DNA from: a bacterium
Lineage (GTDB): Bacteria; Planctomycetota; Planctomycetia; Kolteriales; Kolteriaceae
Length of the DNA stretch: 64,000 nucleotides
Assembly (NCBI GenBank): GCA_019753235.1
Contig: JAIELF010000011.1
Coordinates: 212,783-276,782 of the forward strand
Direction of reading: 5' to 3'
Shown: piece after piece, positions 19,094 through 27,315 of the stretch
How the letters are laid out: every line of letters starts with the position of its first letter
Position numbering within the stretch: position 1 is the first letter of the stretch
Made by a program: the position numbers and the translations under genes
The notes under the pieces: model-generated
Database searches by the model: none
Told to the model about the DNA's origin: nothing
What the model saw: only the letters and a program-made list of their open reading frames with translations

Positions 19094-20199
19094 CGATCAC
19101 GTATCAACGGCATCACGACGTAAGCGTAGTCATCACGCGTCCGAAAAACCGACGCCCGACGATTATCCGCGAGCTCTAACCGAATCTCTTCGCTGGGATC
19201 AAGCACTTTTAAAGCATCAATAAGAAGTTGTGGATCGTACGTGACGCCGATCGAATTGCCTGAATAACCCAAAGGCATTCGGACCTCGGATTGTCCGAGT
19301 TGCGACGCCCGACTTTCCAGGCGAAGCTCCCCCTCGGCAAACTCGAAATCGACGCCGCGTGACTCGTCGTTGGTGAGGATCCGCGATTGCCTGACGACGC
19401 CGTAAAAGGGTCCCACCGGCAGAGGTATCTGAAAGTTCACTTCTGGCGGAATGACGTCTTGGTACTTCGGAAATCGGCCTTCGACCAGACGGGTGTAGAT
19501 CACTACCTTGCCGGTGCGAAAGAGAGCTTCGTTATCACGCAAGACAAAGGAAACCTCTTCTTCGGGATCGGCCAAAACCCGCGTTATCAAGTTCAAAGCC
19601 TTCGGCGGAAGAAGCCAATTTCCCTCGGGTACTTCACCCGCCACTTCCACAGCCCCCGGCATGATCGCCAATCGTTTACTATCGGTGGCAATGAACTTGA
19701 AGCGACCCTCTTCAAATTCGACTAGGACCGAATGAAGCGCGTATCGCGAGTTTTCCGAAGCGCATGCAAACGACGTTCGGCGAATCATCCCGAGAAGAAC
19801 ACCGGCTTTGGTTCGGTGGGCCGGCTCTGACCCCATTTCGGGTACGTCTGGAAACTCTTGCGGATCCTCGGTCGCTAACTCGAAGCGACTCGATGCCGCT
19901 TCAATCAACACTCCGCCATCACCTGCCCGAAGGTTAATGCGCTCATCGGGGAGTTCGCGCAGGATCGACATCGTTTCTCCGACCGGCAAGACAATACTAC
20001 CGGCCTCGTCGACATCAATTCCCGAAAGTAGGTAACGAATCCCGATCTCAAGATCGGTCGCGAGCAAGGTCGCTTGGTCGGGAGGAGAGAAGACGAGTTT
20101 GACGCTTCGAAGAATCGGGCGTGGGCTTCTCTGTGGAACAACTCCCGAGGCAACCTGAAAGGCGGAGAGCAATCCCTCCCGATGACAGGTTGCTTTCAT
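19090..20199 (-). CDS. dnaN: DNA polymerase III beta sliding clamp
   Basis: A 369-aa clamp, usual length, with three repeated processivity folds. The N-terminus (MKATCHREGLLSAFQVASGVVP) and the C-terminal YDYAYVVMPLIRDR-like end (here DDYAYVVMPLIR) are diagnostic. It forms the ring that holds polymerase III on DNA. TAGGAG lies about 11 nt before the ATG. No recF follows; DUF721 and gyrB do. The 442 bp between this gene and dnaA is discussed separately. Confidence 0.97.
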   Translation of the reverse strand: MKATCHREGLLSAFQVASGVVPQRSPRPILRSVKLVFSPPDQATLLATDLEIGIRYLLSGIDVDEAGSIVLPVGETMSILRELPDERINLRAGDGGVLIEAASSRFELATEDPQEFPDVPEMGSEPAHRTKAGVLLGMIRRTSFACASENSRYALHSVLVEFEEGRFKFIATDSKRLAIMPGAVEVAGEVPEGNWLLPPKALNLITRVLADPEEEVSFVLRDNEALFRTGKVVIYTRLVEGRFPKYQDVIPPEVNFQIPLPVGPFYGVVRQSRILTNDESRGVDFEFAEGELRLESRASQLGQSEVRMPLGYSGNSIGVTYDPQLLIDALKVLDPSEEIRLELADNRRASVFRTRDDYAYVVMPLIRDR

Positions 20200-20641
20200 G
20201 CGTTTCTACAGCTCCTATAGAATCTATCTATCTCATCTTCATCGTATTAAAACAGTCCACGCCGTCCTGTTACTTCCCGCTTTCTTCGTAAGCGCAACAC
20301 AAAACAAATCATCATGTTAGGGCGACCACTTAAGACAAAGTCCCCGTGGAGATCAGGTTGGTGCTTCTGTCACCAAACGGTTGTCAGGCGTCGCTAAAAG
20401 AACGTTTCCGAGCCGACCGATTGGCGGGACGTTCGGACGCAACAAGCCCCAACACTTTAGTAACACGGTCGTGAACGAATTCTCCCCAGCCGACACGCGC
20501 CGCAAAATGCGTCATCCATGTCGCTGGGAAGACTTCTTTCCGATCGAATTTAACGTTGATCGACATACCAGCAAAGCGGTATGACTGCTGGAAACCAAGA
20601 ACGGGCCTGGTCGCTGGGGTGAATAGTTTGTTCATGAGAGA
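20200..20641. other. 442-bp dnaA-dnaN intergenic region, possible origin neighbourhood
   Basis: The dnaN-proximal part (about 20221-20330) is visibly AT-richer than the surrounding genes. On the minus strand it contains a run of GAT/TAG-like triplets (GATGAAGATGAGATAGATAG, about 20227-20246). No exact TTATCCACA and no cluster of close variants was found by eye on either strand. An 83-codon minus-strand ORF (20384-20635, starting MNKLFTPATRPVLGFQQ) begins 6 bp after the dnaA stop. It has no Shine-Dalgarno and no recognised family, so it is not called as a gene. The dnaN promoter should lie here (a TTTAATAC-like -10 near 20246-20252). Confidence 0.4.
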
Positions 20642-21751
20642 TCAGCCGCGCAGTTGAGCTTGAACGTCGCGGACGGCTTGCGATAGGAAAGGCTCTTTTC
20701 GAATATCGTTGGCGACCTTTCGGCAAGCGTAGAGAACGGTGGTGTGATCGCGCCCACCAAAGTAGCCGCCGATTTGCGTCAGCGGGGCCCCGGTGAGCTC
20801 GCGCACAAGGTACATCGCCAATTGGCGGGCCTGAACCAGGGATTGTCGTCTGCTGGCGGATCGAACCCGCGCCAGTTCAACGTTGAAGTAATCGCAGACA
20901 ACCTTTGTGACATCACTAATTTTGAGCTGCGATGAGGCATGTTTTTGGAGGATTCCACGAACTTCTTCCAAAGGCACGACGCGAGAAGAGGTCTCTCCAT
21001 GCAGGAGAAGCTCTTGAAAGACTCCTTGTAACTCGCGTGCATTGCGAACTTCTCGAACCAAAAGTGTTGATGCTTTTTGCGAAAGCCGGACGGCATGCCG
21101 GCGAGCTTCTTGAACAATGAGGTCCCGAAGCAGGGCTTCTCTCGGGGGCTCGATCCGAATAACCAGACCGCTTTGAAATCGTTGCCGAAGTGGCAAGCCG
21201 AGATCGAGCATATCGGCAGGCGACTCTCGACTCGTCAGGATCAACTGCTTTCCGTTGGCGACGAAACGATTGAACGTGTGATAGAGCTCTTCCTTCGCGG
21301 GTTGACTCCGCTGCAGAAGATGGATGTCATCGATCATCAAGGCATCGAGCTTCCAGAGAGATTGTCGAAACTCGGGTGCTGTCTGATTCTCCCAAGCTTG
21401 CTCGCACTCGCTCATGAACTCGCACGAGGGCAAAGAAACGACGTTCCACTGAGGATAAACTTCGTCCAAACGGGCTCGAATTGCCTGAAAAAGATGGGTT
21501 TTGCCCACCGAGGGGGGGCCAAAAAGGACGAGAGGATTGTACTGATTACCAGGTTCGGCAATGACCTTGTTGGCTGCTTCCAGGGCTAAGACGTTCTCTT
21601 GGCCCGCCACGAATGTTTCAAAACGCAGGTCAGGTGCCTGACAAGCCACGGTGAGTCCTTTCGATCGAAGCGAAACAGTCCGATAGTTTCGCCAGCGGTC
21701 GTACCAAGACAAGCGATCGTCAAACAGCGGAACGGAATCCCACCGATTCAC
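20642..21751 (-). CDS. dnaA: Chromosomal replication initiator DnaA, short N-terminus
   Basis: The AAA+ domain starts near residue 43 (LRFETFVAGQENVLALEAAN), with Walker A LFGPPSVGKTHLF (about 76-88) and Walker B ALMIDDIHLLQ (about 138). The C-terminal DNA-binding domain holds the DnaA signature GGRDHTTVLYACRKV (about 336-350). At 369 aa it is roughly 80-100 residues shorter than usual. Only about 42 residues precede the AAA+ domain, so the DnaB-interacting domain I and linker domain II are missing or reduced. The first usable start is a GTG at 21751 without a clear Shine-Dalgarno. dnaN follows on the same strand. A longer paralogue elsewhere in the genome is possible and would change the interpretation. 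Confidence 0.93.
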   Translation of the reverse strand: MNRWDSVPLFDDRLSWYDRWRNYRTVSLRSKGLTVACQAPDLRFETFVAGQENVLALEAANKVIAEPGNQYNPLVLFGPPSVGKTHLFQAIRARLDEVYPQWNVVSLPSCEFMSECEQAWENQTAPEFRQSLWKLDALMIDDIHLLQRSQPAKEELYHTFNRFVANGKQLILTSRESPADMLDLGLPLRQRFQSGLVIRIEPPREALLRDLIVQEARRHAVRLSQKASTLLVREVRNARELQGVFQELLLHGETSSRVVPLEEVRGILQKHASSQLKISDVTKVVCDYFNVELARVRSASRRQSLVQARQLAMYLVRELTGAPLTQIGGYFGGRDHTTVLYACRKVANDIRKEPFLSQAVRDVQAQLRG

Positions 21752-22073
21752 GAGTCGCCGCCGATACGAGCGACATCACAGCTCGTGTTCACGCCGAGCG
21801 CAGCAGACCGAACGATCCAGCGATCAAGGCCATCGAAGAGATTATGTTCGATCAACCGAACAGAATCCCGATTCGTTGCCGATGAACACTCCTATCCACG
21901 GGATCCGTCCATGCATCCATGATCGACGGAACTTCCCTTCGGTCCAACTGCTCGCGGCTACTTGCACTGGGAGGAGCAACACGAGCATATCAAGACGAAA
22001 TTCTAGCCACGATAATCGCCTAGGCCAGATGTTTCTCTCATCTCGAGCAACTTCTTTCGTCCGTGTGCGACGG
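21752..22073. other. 322-bp intergenic region upstream of dnaA
   Basis: The region lies between the end of the cysteine desulfurase gene and dnaA, both on the minus strand, so it should hold the dnaA promoter. One DnaA-box-like word, CTATCCACG (about 21892-21900, 7 of 9 to TTATCCACA), and a short palindrome GTTCG-N6-CGAAC (about 21847-21862) are present. No gene is supported; a 94-codon frame here runs into the desulfurase gene in a different frame. Confidence 0.35.
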
Positions 22074-23213
22074 TTAGCTCGATGAATCGGCAGGATAAAC
22101 AGACATCTTCGCGCGGATTTTTTCAACCACGTGCTCGATCACATCGATCGCTTGGATGATGTCGTCGGCCGTGGTTTGGCGACTGACAGAGAATCGAATC
22201 GCGGACATTACTTGCTCGCGCGCCAAGCCCATCGCGACGAGTGTGGGTGAAGGTTCCATCGAGCCGCTGGCACACGCCGTGCCGGCCGAGGCGCGAACGC
22301 CGGCCAGATCAAGTCCCATGAGGACTGCCTCTGCCTTTGCTCCTAAAAAAGAGACGTTGAGCGTGCCGGGCAATCGATGATCGCGGGATCCATGCACGAC
22401 GATCTGCGGGACGCGAGCAGCGAGGGCTGACTCCAGAAAATCGCGTCTTTCCCTCATGATTTGTTGATTTTGCGCCAGGCTTATCGTCGCAAGCCGAACC
22501 GCTTCCCCCAGGCCCGCAATCAGCGCGACCGGTTCTGATCCAGGTCGAATGCCTGCCTGCTGGCTGCCTCCGAGAAGAAGTGGATCGATGGAGGTTCCCT
22601 TGCGCACAAGGAGCGCGCCAATCCCGGGTGGGCCATGAATCTTGTGCCCTGAAAAGGAAAGGGTGTTGGCTTTGATCGCACGAAAAGAGATTGGCACTTT
22701 CCCCACCGCTTGAACACCATCGACGTGCAGCGACTTCCAATCGGGGGAAGACGATGAAGTGATCAACTCTTGAATCGTGCCGGTCTCGCTGTTGGCCCAT
22801 TGAATCACCCCGCGCGCGTCCGCGGAATCGATGTCCGATAAATCCACTAATCCTTCTTCATCCACAGTCAAGACTCGGACATCGTGACCAAAAGAAGCAA
22901 GTGACTCTGCCGGGAGAAGCGCGCTCGGGTGTTCGGTGGCCGAGACATAAACAACACTTGGATCGCGCCGCCAGGATAGGATTGCAAGGTTGTTGGCTTC
23001 GGTCGCGCCGCTTGTGAAAGTGATTTCATCGACATTGACGTCGAGCCCCTCCGCGATCTTTTCACATGCCTCTTCGACTCCTTGACGGGCCCATCGGCCG
23101 GAAGCATGTCGACTCGATGGATTGCCCGCTTCAGAACCGAGATAGCGAAGCATCATCTCGCGCACGGCGGGATCGATCGCGGTGGTGGCATTGTTGTCGA
23201 GGTAGATACTCAT
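22074..23213 (-). CDS. Cysteine desulfurase (NifS/IscS-like, class V aminotransferase)
   Basis: A PLP enzyme of about 379 aa. The N-terminus MSIYLDNNATTAIDP, the TSGATEANNLAIL motif (about 69), ATEHPSALLP (about 94), the PLP-lysine segment SFSGHKIHGPPGIGAL (about 195) and the active-site Cys loop GTACASGSMEPS (about 315) are all present. It removes sulfur from L-cysteine as a persulfide for Fe-S clusters or thiolated tRNA. The ATG at 23213 is chosen because the family N-terminus starts there; the frame extends to 23321 without homology. No iscU, sufE or mnmA gene is adjacent, so IscS versus NifS versus SufS-like use is undecided. Confidence 0.93.
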   Translation of the reverse strand: MSIYLDNNATTAIDPAVREMMLRYLGSEAGNPSSRHASGRWARQGVEEACEKIAEGLDVNVDEITFTSGATEANNLAILSWRRDPSVVYVSATEHPSALLPAESLASFGHDVRVLTVDEEGLVDLSDIDSADARGVIQWANSETGTIQELITSSSSPDWKSLHVDGVQAVGKVPISFRAIKANTLSFSGHKIHGPPGIGALLVRKGTSIDPLLLGGSQQAGIRPGSEPVALIAGLGEAVRLATISLAQNQQIMRERRDFLESALAARVPQIVVHGSRDHRLPGTLNVSFLGAKAEAVLMGLDLAGVRASAGTACASGSMEPSPTLVAMGLAREQVMSAIRFSVSRQTTADDIIQAIDVIEHVVEKIRAKMSVYPADSSS

Positions 23214-23430
23214 CGCCGCCAATCTCTGAATCACCGGTGGATTTGCCGCTGAGCCTGATCGAAAGAGCGAGCCCAAAGGGTTCGATATCCATGTTACGCC
23301 CGTGCGAAACTTCTCTTGCAAGAAACACGCGATCGGCTATTCGGAGGCTTTAGAGACCCCGGGGGAAAGAGCGCGCTAAGCTTGCTCTTCCCTCGTCCGT
23401 AACGAACAACAACCCTGGGAGTGGATCGCG

Positions 23431-24138
23431 ATGCGAAGCCTGTCGCCATCCTGTCGATCATTCCCTAAATTATTTCCAAATAAGTATTTATATCTATCAA
23501 TCGGGTTTGTCCTCGCTGCGAACCTGGCCGGATGTGCCGGGCGTGCCCGCATGGCGGACGATCCGTTCCGAAAGCCAGGTTTTGGATTGGGCGGGCGATC
23601 CAGCGGATCTTCTGCGGATGATCCTCGCTATCGTACGGGCGATCGGGTCAAAGAGACCTTCGATCGAGCCAATGAGTCGGCCCGAGGGAAGGATGTTTCG
23701 AGCGATGTTTCGACCGATCCCCTTTCCGATCGCTTGCAGGCGGCTCGCGATAAGGCTGAGGGTTCTCTTCGGTCGGCATCAGATTCCGCATCAGAACTGG
23801 CTCGCGAGAAGCTCGATCCTCTGATGGATTCGGCCCAGCGACAAATGGGCCAAGCTCAACAGAAGATCGAAGGGATGACCAAGAACTTCGGAGAAGGCTC
23901 CGAAACGTTCGAGCTCTATGAACGGGTCCGAAAGCAGCTCGAAGTCTCGGGGGCGAAGAACTGGAAGTTCGAAAAGGATGAGGCGACAGGCGAATCGATC
24001 TTTCGTGTGGAACTCCCCCACCGCAATAACCCGACACTTTTTCGTGTCTTCGAAGCCAAGTCTCCCGATGAGCTGAAAGCCATGCTTGCCGTTTCCGAGC
24101 AGGTTCAGAGCTGGGTAGCGGGGGGCGGCGTCAAGTAG
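23431..24138 (+). CDS. Hypothetical lipoprotein with central helical region
   Basis: The 235-aa protein has a lipoprotein signal with lipobox LAGC (about residues 32-35, Cys lipidated), then a Gly/Ser-rich linker and a long charged helical stretch (about 85-150, including DRLQAARDKAEGSLRSASD). A mixed C-terminal domain follows (LPHRNNPTLFRVFEAKSPDE). No family is recognised. GGGAG precedes the ATG. It is divergent from the cysteine desulfurase gene, with 217 bp between the starts. Confidence 0.65.
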   Translation: MRSLSPSCRSFPKLFPNKYLYLSIGFVLAANLAGCAGRARMADDPFRKPGFGLGGRSSGSSADDPRYRTGDRVKETFDRANESARGKDVSSDVSTDPLSDRLQAARDKAEGSLRSASDSASELAREKLDPLMDSAQRQMGQAQQKIEGMTKNFGEGSETFELYERVRKQLEVSGAKNWKFEKDEATGESIFRVELPHRNNPTLFRVFEAKSPDELKAMLAVSEQVQSWVAGGGVK

Positions 24139-24413
24139 CCCAACCATCAGCCCTGCGACCTCCTTCAAATGTCATCCAACAACGAAACCGGTCTTCTAGG
24201 GATTGAGAAAAAACCAGTGTTTCTGGCCCATCATGCGCCATTTTGGGCAACCCATTTTGGAATTTCGTTAGGCAAAAAGCGCCCTTTCCGCATCAATCGG
24301 CGACAGAGGCGAATTGATCGTTGGTTTTCGGTCCCAGAGACGCCCCGTTACTCGCTGCTGGGCTACGCTTTACGGAATGAGAGGGCGTCGGTTGTCTCCG
24401 GGAGTCGGGAGTC

Positions 24414-24926
24414 ATGGTACACCCCGATCGAATCCGACCTTGCAAAAGTTCCCGGCAACGCGGAGCCTTTACCCTCATTGAATTGACCATTGTGGTTCTC
24501 ATCCTCGGGATCATTGCGTCGATTGCCGTCTACCGAGGGGGCGACTTTTCTCAGAGTGCTCGGATCAAGGCGACCGCGGTCCACCTGCAACAAATTGCCC
24601 AAGCGGCGGATCGCTATTTTGCCGAGCATGGTCAATGGCCCGACGATAAAGGGCCCGGCGTTTTGCCCACGGCGCTAGTGGGAATGATGAGACGATCCGA
24701 TTTTCGGAAAACACCGATCGGCGGACTTTATGACTGGAACGGTTCTGGTGGGGTGATGCCTTTTATCGGTATCTCCATCGCTCCGTTTCCAGGTTACACC
24801 ATCTCTGCAGCCGACCAGCAAGCTCTCGACGCATTCATGGATGATGGGGATCTTTCGAAGGGTTCCCTGCAACAGGTTGGGACGGTTTATGGCGTCGCCT
24901 TGCAGTACATCCAGGATCAAAACTAA
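24414..24926 (+). CDS. Type IV pilin / general secretion pseudopilin-like protein
   Basis: The 170-aa protein has a prepilin peptidase site and hydrophobic helix near the N-terminus (RGAFTLIELTIVVLILGIIA, about residues 16-35; note Ala between Gly and Phe). A small globular domain follows, with RYFAEHGQWPDDKGPG (about 68-83) typical of pseudopilins. It should be processed by a prepilin peptidase and assembled by a GspE/PilB ATPase, for which a candidate is at 918-2651. GGGAG lies close before the ATG. The 275 bp upstream contain no convincing gene. Confidence 0.8.
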   Translation: MVHPDRIRPCKSSRQRGAFTLIELTIVVLILGIIASIAVYRGGDFSQSARIKATAVHLQQIAQAADRYFAEHGQWPDDKGPGVLPTALVGMMRRSDFRKTPIGGLYDWNGSGGVMPFIGISIAPFPGYTISAADQQALDAFMDDGDLSKGSLQQVGTVYGVALQYIQDQN

Positions 24927-24960
24927 CCGCGATTTCGCTGAGAAATGTCAAGATTTAGAG

Positions 24961-25032
24961 TGAGGGCGGTGGGATTTGAACCCACGGCCAACGGATTAAA
25001 AGTCCGATGCTCTACCGCTGAGCTACGCCCTC
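24961..25032 (-). tRNA. tRNA-Lys (anticodon UUU)
   Basis: On the minus strand the acceptor arms GAGGGCG and CGCCCTC pair over 7 bp with discriminator A. The D-arm (GCTC AGCGGTA GAGC), the anticodon stem-loop with loop CTTTTAA (anticodon TTT) and the T-arm (GTGGG TTCAAAT CCCAC) are complete. CCA is not encoded. Confidence 0.97.
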
Positions 25033-25160
25033 GTTCGGAAAACAAACGCGGTGCGATCCCTTTCCATCACCCGCCGTTCTACCGACCAGTAATCTACGGC
25101 GACAACGTTGGTCATCAACCAAGCTTGTCCCATCCACTTGAGAAGGTCGCTTTTCGACTT

Positions 25161-26780
25161 CTAAGGTTCGTGCCGAAAAAGGCGCGTCTTTGGCCCGGTT
25201 TCGAAAAGGCTTTCCAATCGAGTCGTCGGTTGGTCGACATCGTCCAAGCGCGTGAGAAGGTCCAGATCAATCTCCCAGAACCGATCGCGACCCTCCTCAA
25301 TCAGACGATCCCAAACCGCGTGAAACGACTGCGTATCCGAGGCGGTTTGGTCATACAGGAGCAGATTCCCCCGAAGCAAATCCGAAATCCCCGCTTGATC
25401 CCCAAGGGGCTGAACGTTTTTTCCCTCAAGGGCCAAGTAATAGTTCATCGGCCATCGACAAAGAGTCAGGATCTGTCTCTTGTCGGCGAGATCAGCCGTC
25501 GATTCCCGCGCAACCTCCCGGTATCCCGCATGGGACCGATAGAGATCGTTCTGTTGGACAAAGCCCATCATTCGAGTCACAAATACAATACCTGAAATGA
25601 CTAACATCAAATATACCGGTGCCATGATGCTCGGGAATCGGCGTTTTTCGATCTGCTGATCGGTCAGGGAGTCGGCTCTGTCCCAGGCTCCGCTGGCGAG
25701 GATCAGCAGGAGCGTTTCCGTCGGCAGCCAAAGCCGAGCATAAGGCGCGTAAATACCTGGTAGGAAAAGGAGTACAACAAATGATGCCAGCAGGGAAAAG
25801 TCTTGTTGTCGCATGACCGGTCGGCAACAGCCCATCAGTGCCAGGGGCAAGATGAGGAGCAGGCTGGCCAGGTTGCTGGATTCAGGAAGGAAGATCATCA
25901 GCGCGGCTGAAATTCCCGCGAGCAGCAAAAGCAGGTTGGGCCGAACCGAAGATCGCCGAAGAAGTGCCCAAGCACTCTCGGCCGCGGGGACCAGCCAAAC
26001 CAGAGTTCCGCCGAAAATCGCCCACGTCGACCAGCCAGATCTCGCCCCTTCCCACCAGCCGGGCAAGCCGCGAAAGTAACCACGCTGATGCTCAATCAGC
26101 GAGAGATACCCGTGTTCCACGTGAAACGAGATAGCCCAGGGGAGATAGAACGAAAGCGCAATTCCGGAGATCCAGGCAAGACGACCGATCCGGACCACGG
26201 GGTCTCGGCTTCCCGGCACACACGCCAAGCCCAGCCCCGCAGCGAGGAAGCCATGATACTTTGTGTTCCAAGCCAGCCCCACTACGATGCCGGCAACAAT
26301 CAGCCGCCTCCATCCGCCCCGCTGTACCGCTGACCGCGTCAGGGCGAAGCCGACCAGGAAGAGAAGGGTGAAAAGCTCGTCGGTCAGCCCGACTCGGGAG
26401 AAAAGGACCTGAGCCGGGTCGAACGCGAGAAGCGTTGCCGCCATGAGTCCCGCCCGCTCGTGGAACCAATCCTTGGCTATCCAGTACCCCGCCGGCACCA
26501 GTAGGATCCCCGCGAGCGCAGAGACCAACGGCCCCGCCCAATCGATCGGAGTCCCCGCGATCGCATTGATGGTTCCAATCAAAATGGGAAAAAGGGGCGG
26601 GCTGAAGAATGCTTGGTTGAAGTGGAATTGTCCCGTCCAGGGCCAGAGCCCGCTCTGGGCATAAACGCCGGCATCGAAATGGCTGAGGCCGATGGCGTGG
26701 ATCCGATCGAGTCGAACGGCGGCGCCAGCGATCGTCAGCAGCAGCACGAGTCCAGAGATAAGGAGGCTTCGTCGTGTCAT
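25161..26780 (-). CDS. GT39/ArnT-like integral membrane glycosyltransferase
   Basis: The 539-aa polytopic protein has about a dozen hydrophobic segments. After the first helix comes a loop with acidic residues (LSHFDAGVYAQSGLW, about 33-47), then FSPPLFPILIG, the pattern of PMT/ArnT-type (GT-C) transferases with a catalytic Asp in the first extracytoplasmic loop. FSRVGLTDELFTLLFL (about 122-137) is also typical. It would move a sugar from a polyprenyl-phosphate donor to lipid or protein on the outer face of the membrane. The ATG at 26780 overlaps the stop of the upstream CoA-binding gene (ATGA), so this start is favoured over the in-frame codon at 26900. Substrate unknown. Confidence 0.85.
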   Translation of the reverse strand: MTRRSLLISGLVLLLTIAGAAVRLDRIHAIGLSHFDAGVYAQSGLWPWTGQFHFNQAFFSPPLFPILIGTINAIAGTPIDWAGPLVSALAGILLVPAGYWIAKDWFHERAGLMAATLLAFDPAQVLFSRVGLTDELFTLLFLVGFALTRSAVQRGGWRRLIVAGIVVGLAWNTKYHGFLAAGLGLACVPGSRDPVVRIGRLAWISGIALSFYLPWAISFHVEHGYLSLIEHQRGYFRGLPGWWEGARSGWSTWAIFGGTLVWLVPAAESAWALLRRSSVRPNLLLLLAGISAALMIFLPESSNLASLLLILPLALMGCCRPVMRQQDFSLLASFVVLLFLPGIYAPYARLWLPTETLLLILASGAWDRADSLTDQQIEKRRFPSIMAPVYLMLVISGIVFVTRMMGFVQQNDLYRSHAGYREVARESTADLADKRQILTLCRWPMNYYLALEGKNVQPLGDQAGISDLLRGNLLLYDQTASDTQSFHAVWDRLIEEGRDRFWEIDLDLLTRLDDVDQPTTRLESLFETGPKTRLFRHEP

Positions 26781-27163
26781 TCGAGGAACTGGCTCGGCGA
26801 GTAGCCACAATCGATGATGCTGCATCCGATGCGGACATCCACGGAATGTTCCCGCAGCTTTCGAATCAGCTCCGGGCTTTCCGTGCCGGGATTGAGCCAA
26901 ACTTCTTTGGCCCCGGCCCGGATGATTGCCTCTGCTTCCTGCAGACCGACCGCGGGAGGAACGTAAAGACTGATCCGGTCAATGGGCCGGGGGACCGCGT
27001 CGAGGTTGGGATAGCAGCGGAGAGATTCGACCTCCGTTTCGCGGGGATGGACGGGGTAGACGTCGAAGCCGGCAAGCAGATGTGCCCGGACCGATTTGTT
27101 CGAGAAACGGGACCGCAGGGCGTTTGCCCCCAAAATCACCGCGGTTCGTCGATGGTTCGTCAT
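26777..27163 (-). CDS. CoA-binding domain protein (YccU-like)
   Basis: A 128-aa Rossmann-fold protein of the CoA_binding_2 family: AVILGANALRSRFSNKSVRA (N-terminal nucleotide loop), GFDVYPVHPRETEV (about 32), YVPPAVGLQEAEAII (about 67), KEVWLNPGTESPEL (about 85) and the terminal CSIIDCG. YccU-type proteins bind CoA; their role is not established. It overlaps the GT39-type gene by 4 nt and is divergent from asnB. Confidence 0.88.
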   Translation of the reverse strand: MTNHRRTAVILGANALRSRFSNKSVRAHLLAGFDVYPVHPRETEVESLRCYPNLDAVPRPIDRISLYVPPAVGLQEAEAIIRAGAKEVWLNPGTESPELIRKLREHSVDVRIGCSIIDCGYSPSQFLE

Positions 27164-27315
27164 GGAATCGGTTCCTGTCAGAATTCGAGTCTTCGTACCT
27201 ACGCATAATACTTTCCCCGAGTTCCACGTGGAACGGAAACGAACTCACGGGGGCAAGAGAGTCGTACAACGAAGTGTCGCTCGATTCTTCCTCGGTTTGG
27301 AGGGGGGAACCCTCT

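Noticed and set aside
20384..20635. 83-codon ORF between dnaA and dnaN
   Set aside because: No ribosome-binding site and no recognised motif; kept only as a note in the intergenic entry.
24169..24486. 105-codon plus-strand frame before the pseudopilin gene
   Set aside because: It overlaps the prepilin gene start, has no domain or leader, and looks like an open stretch of intergenic DNA.
27082..27315. 78-codon N-terminal extension of asnB
   Set aside because: Class II amidotransferases need the catalytic Cys right after the initiator, which the TTG at 27316 provides.
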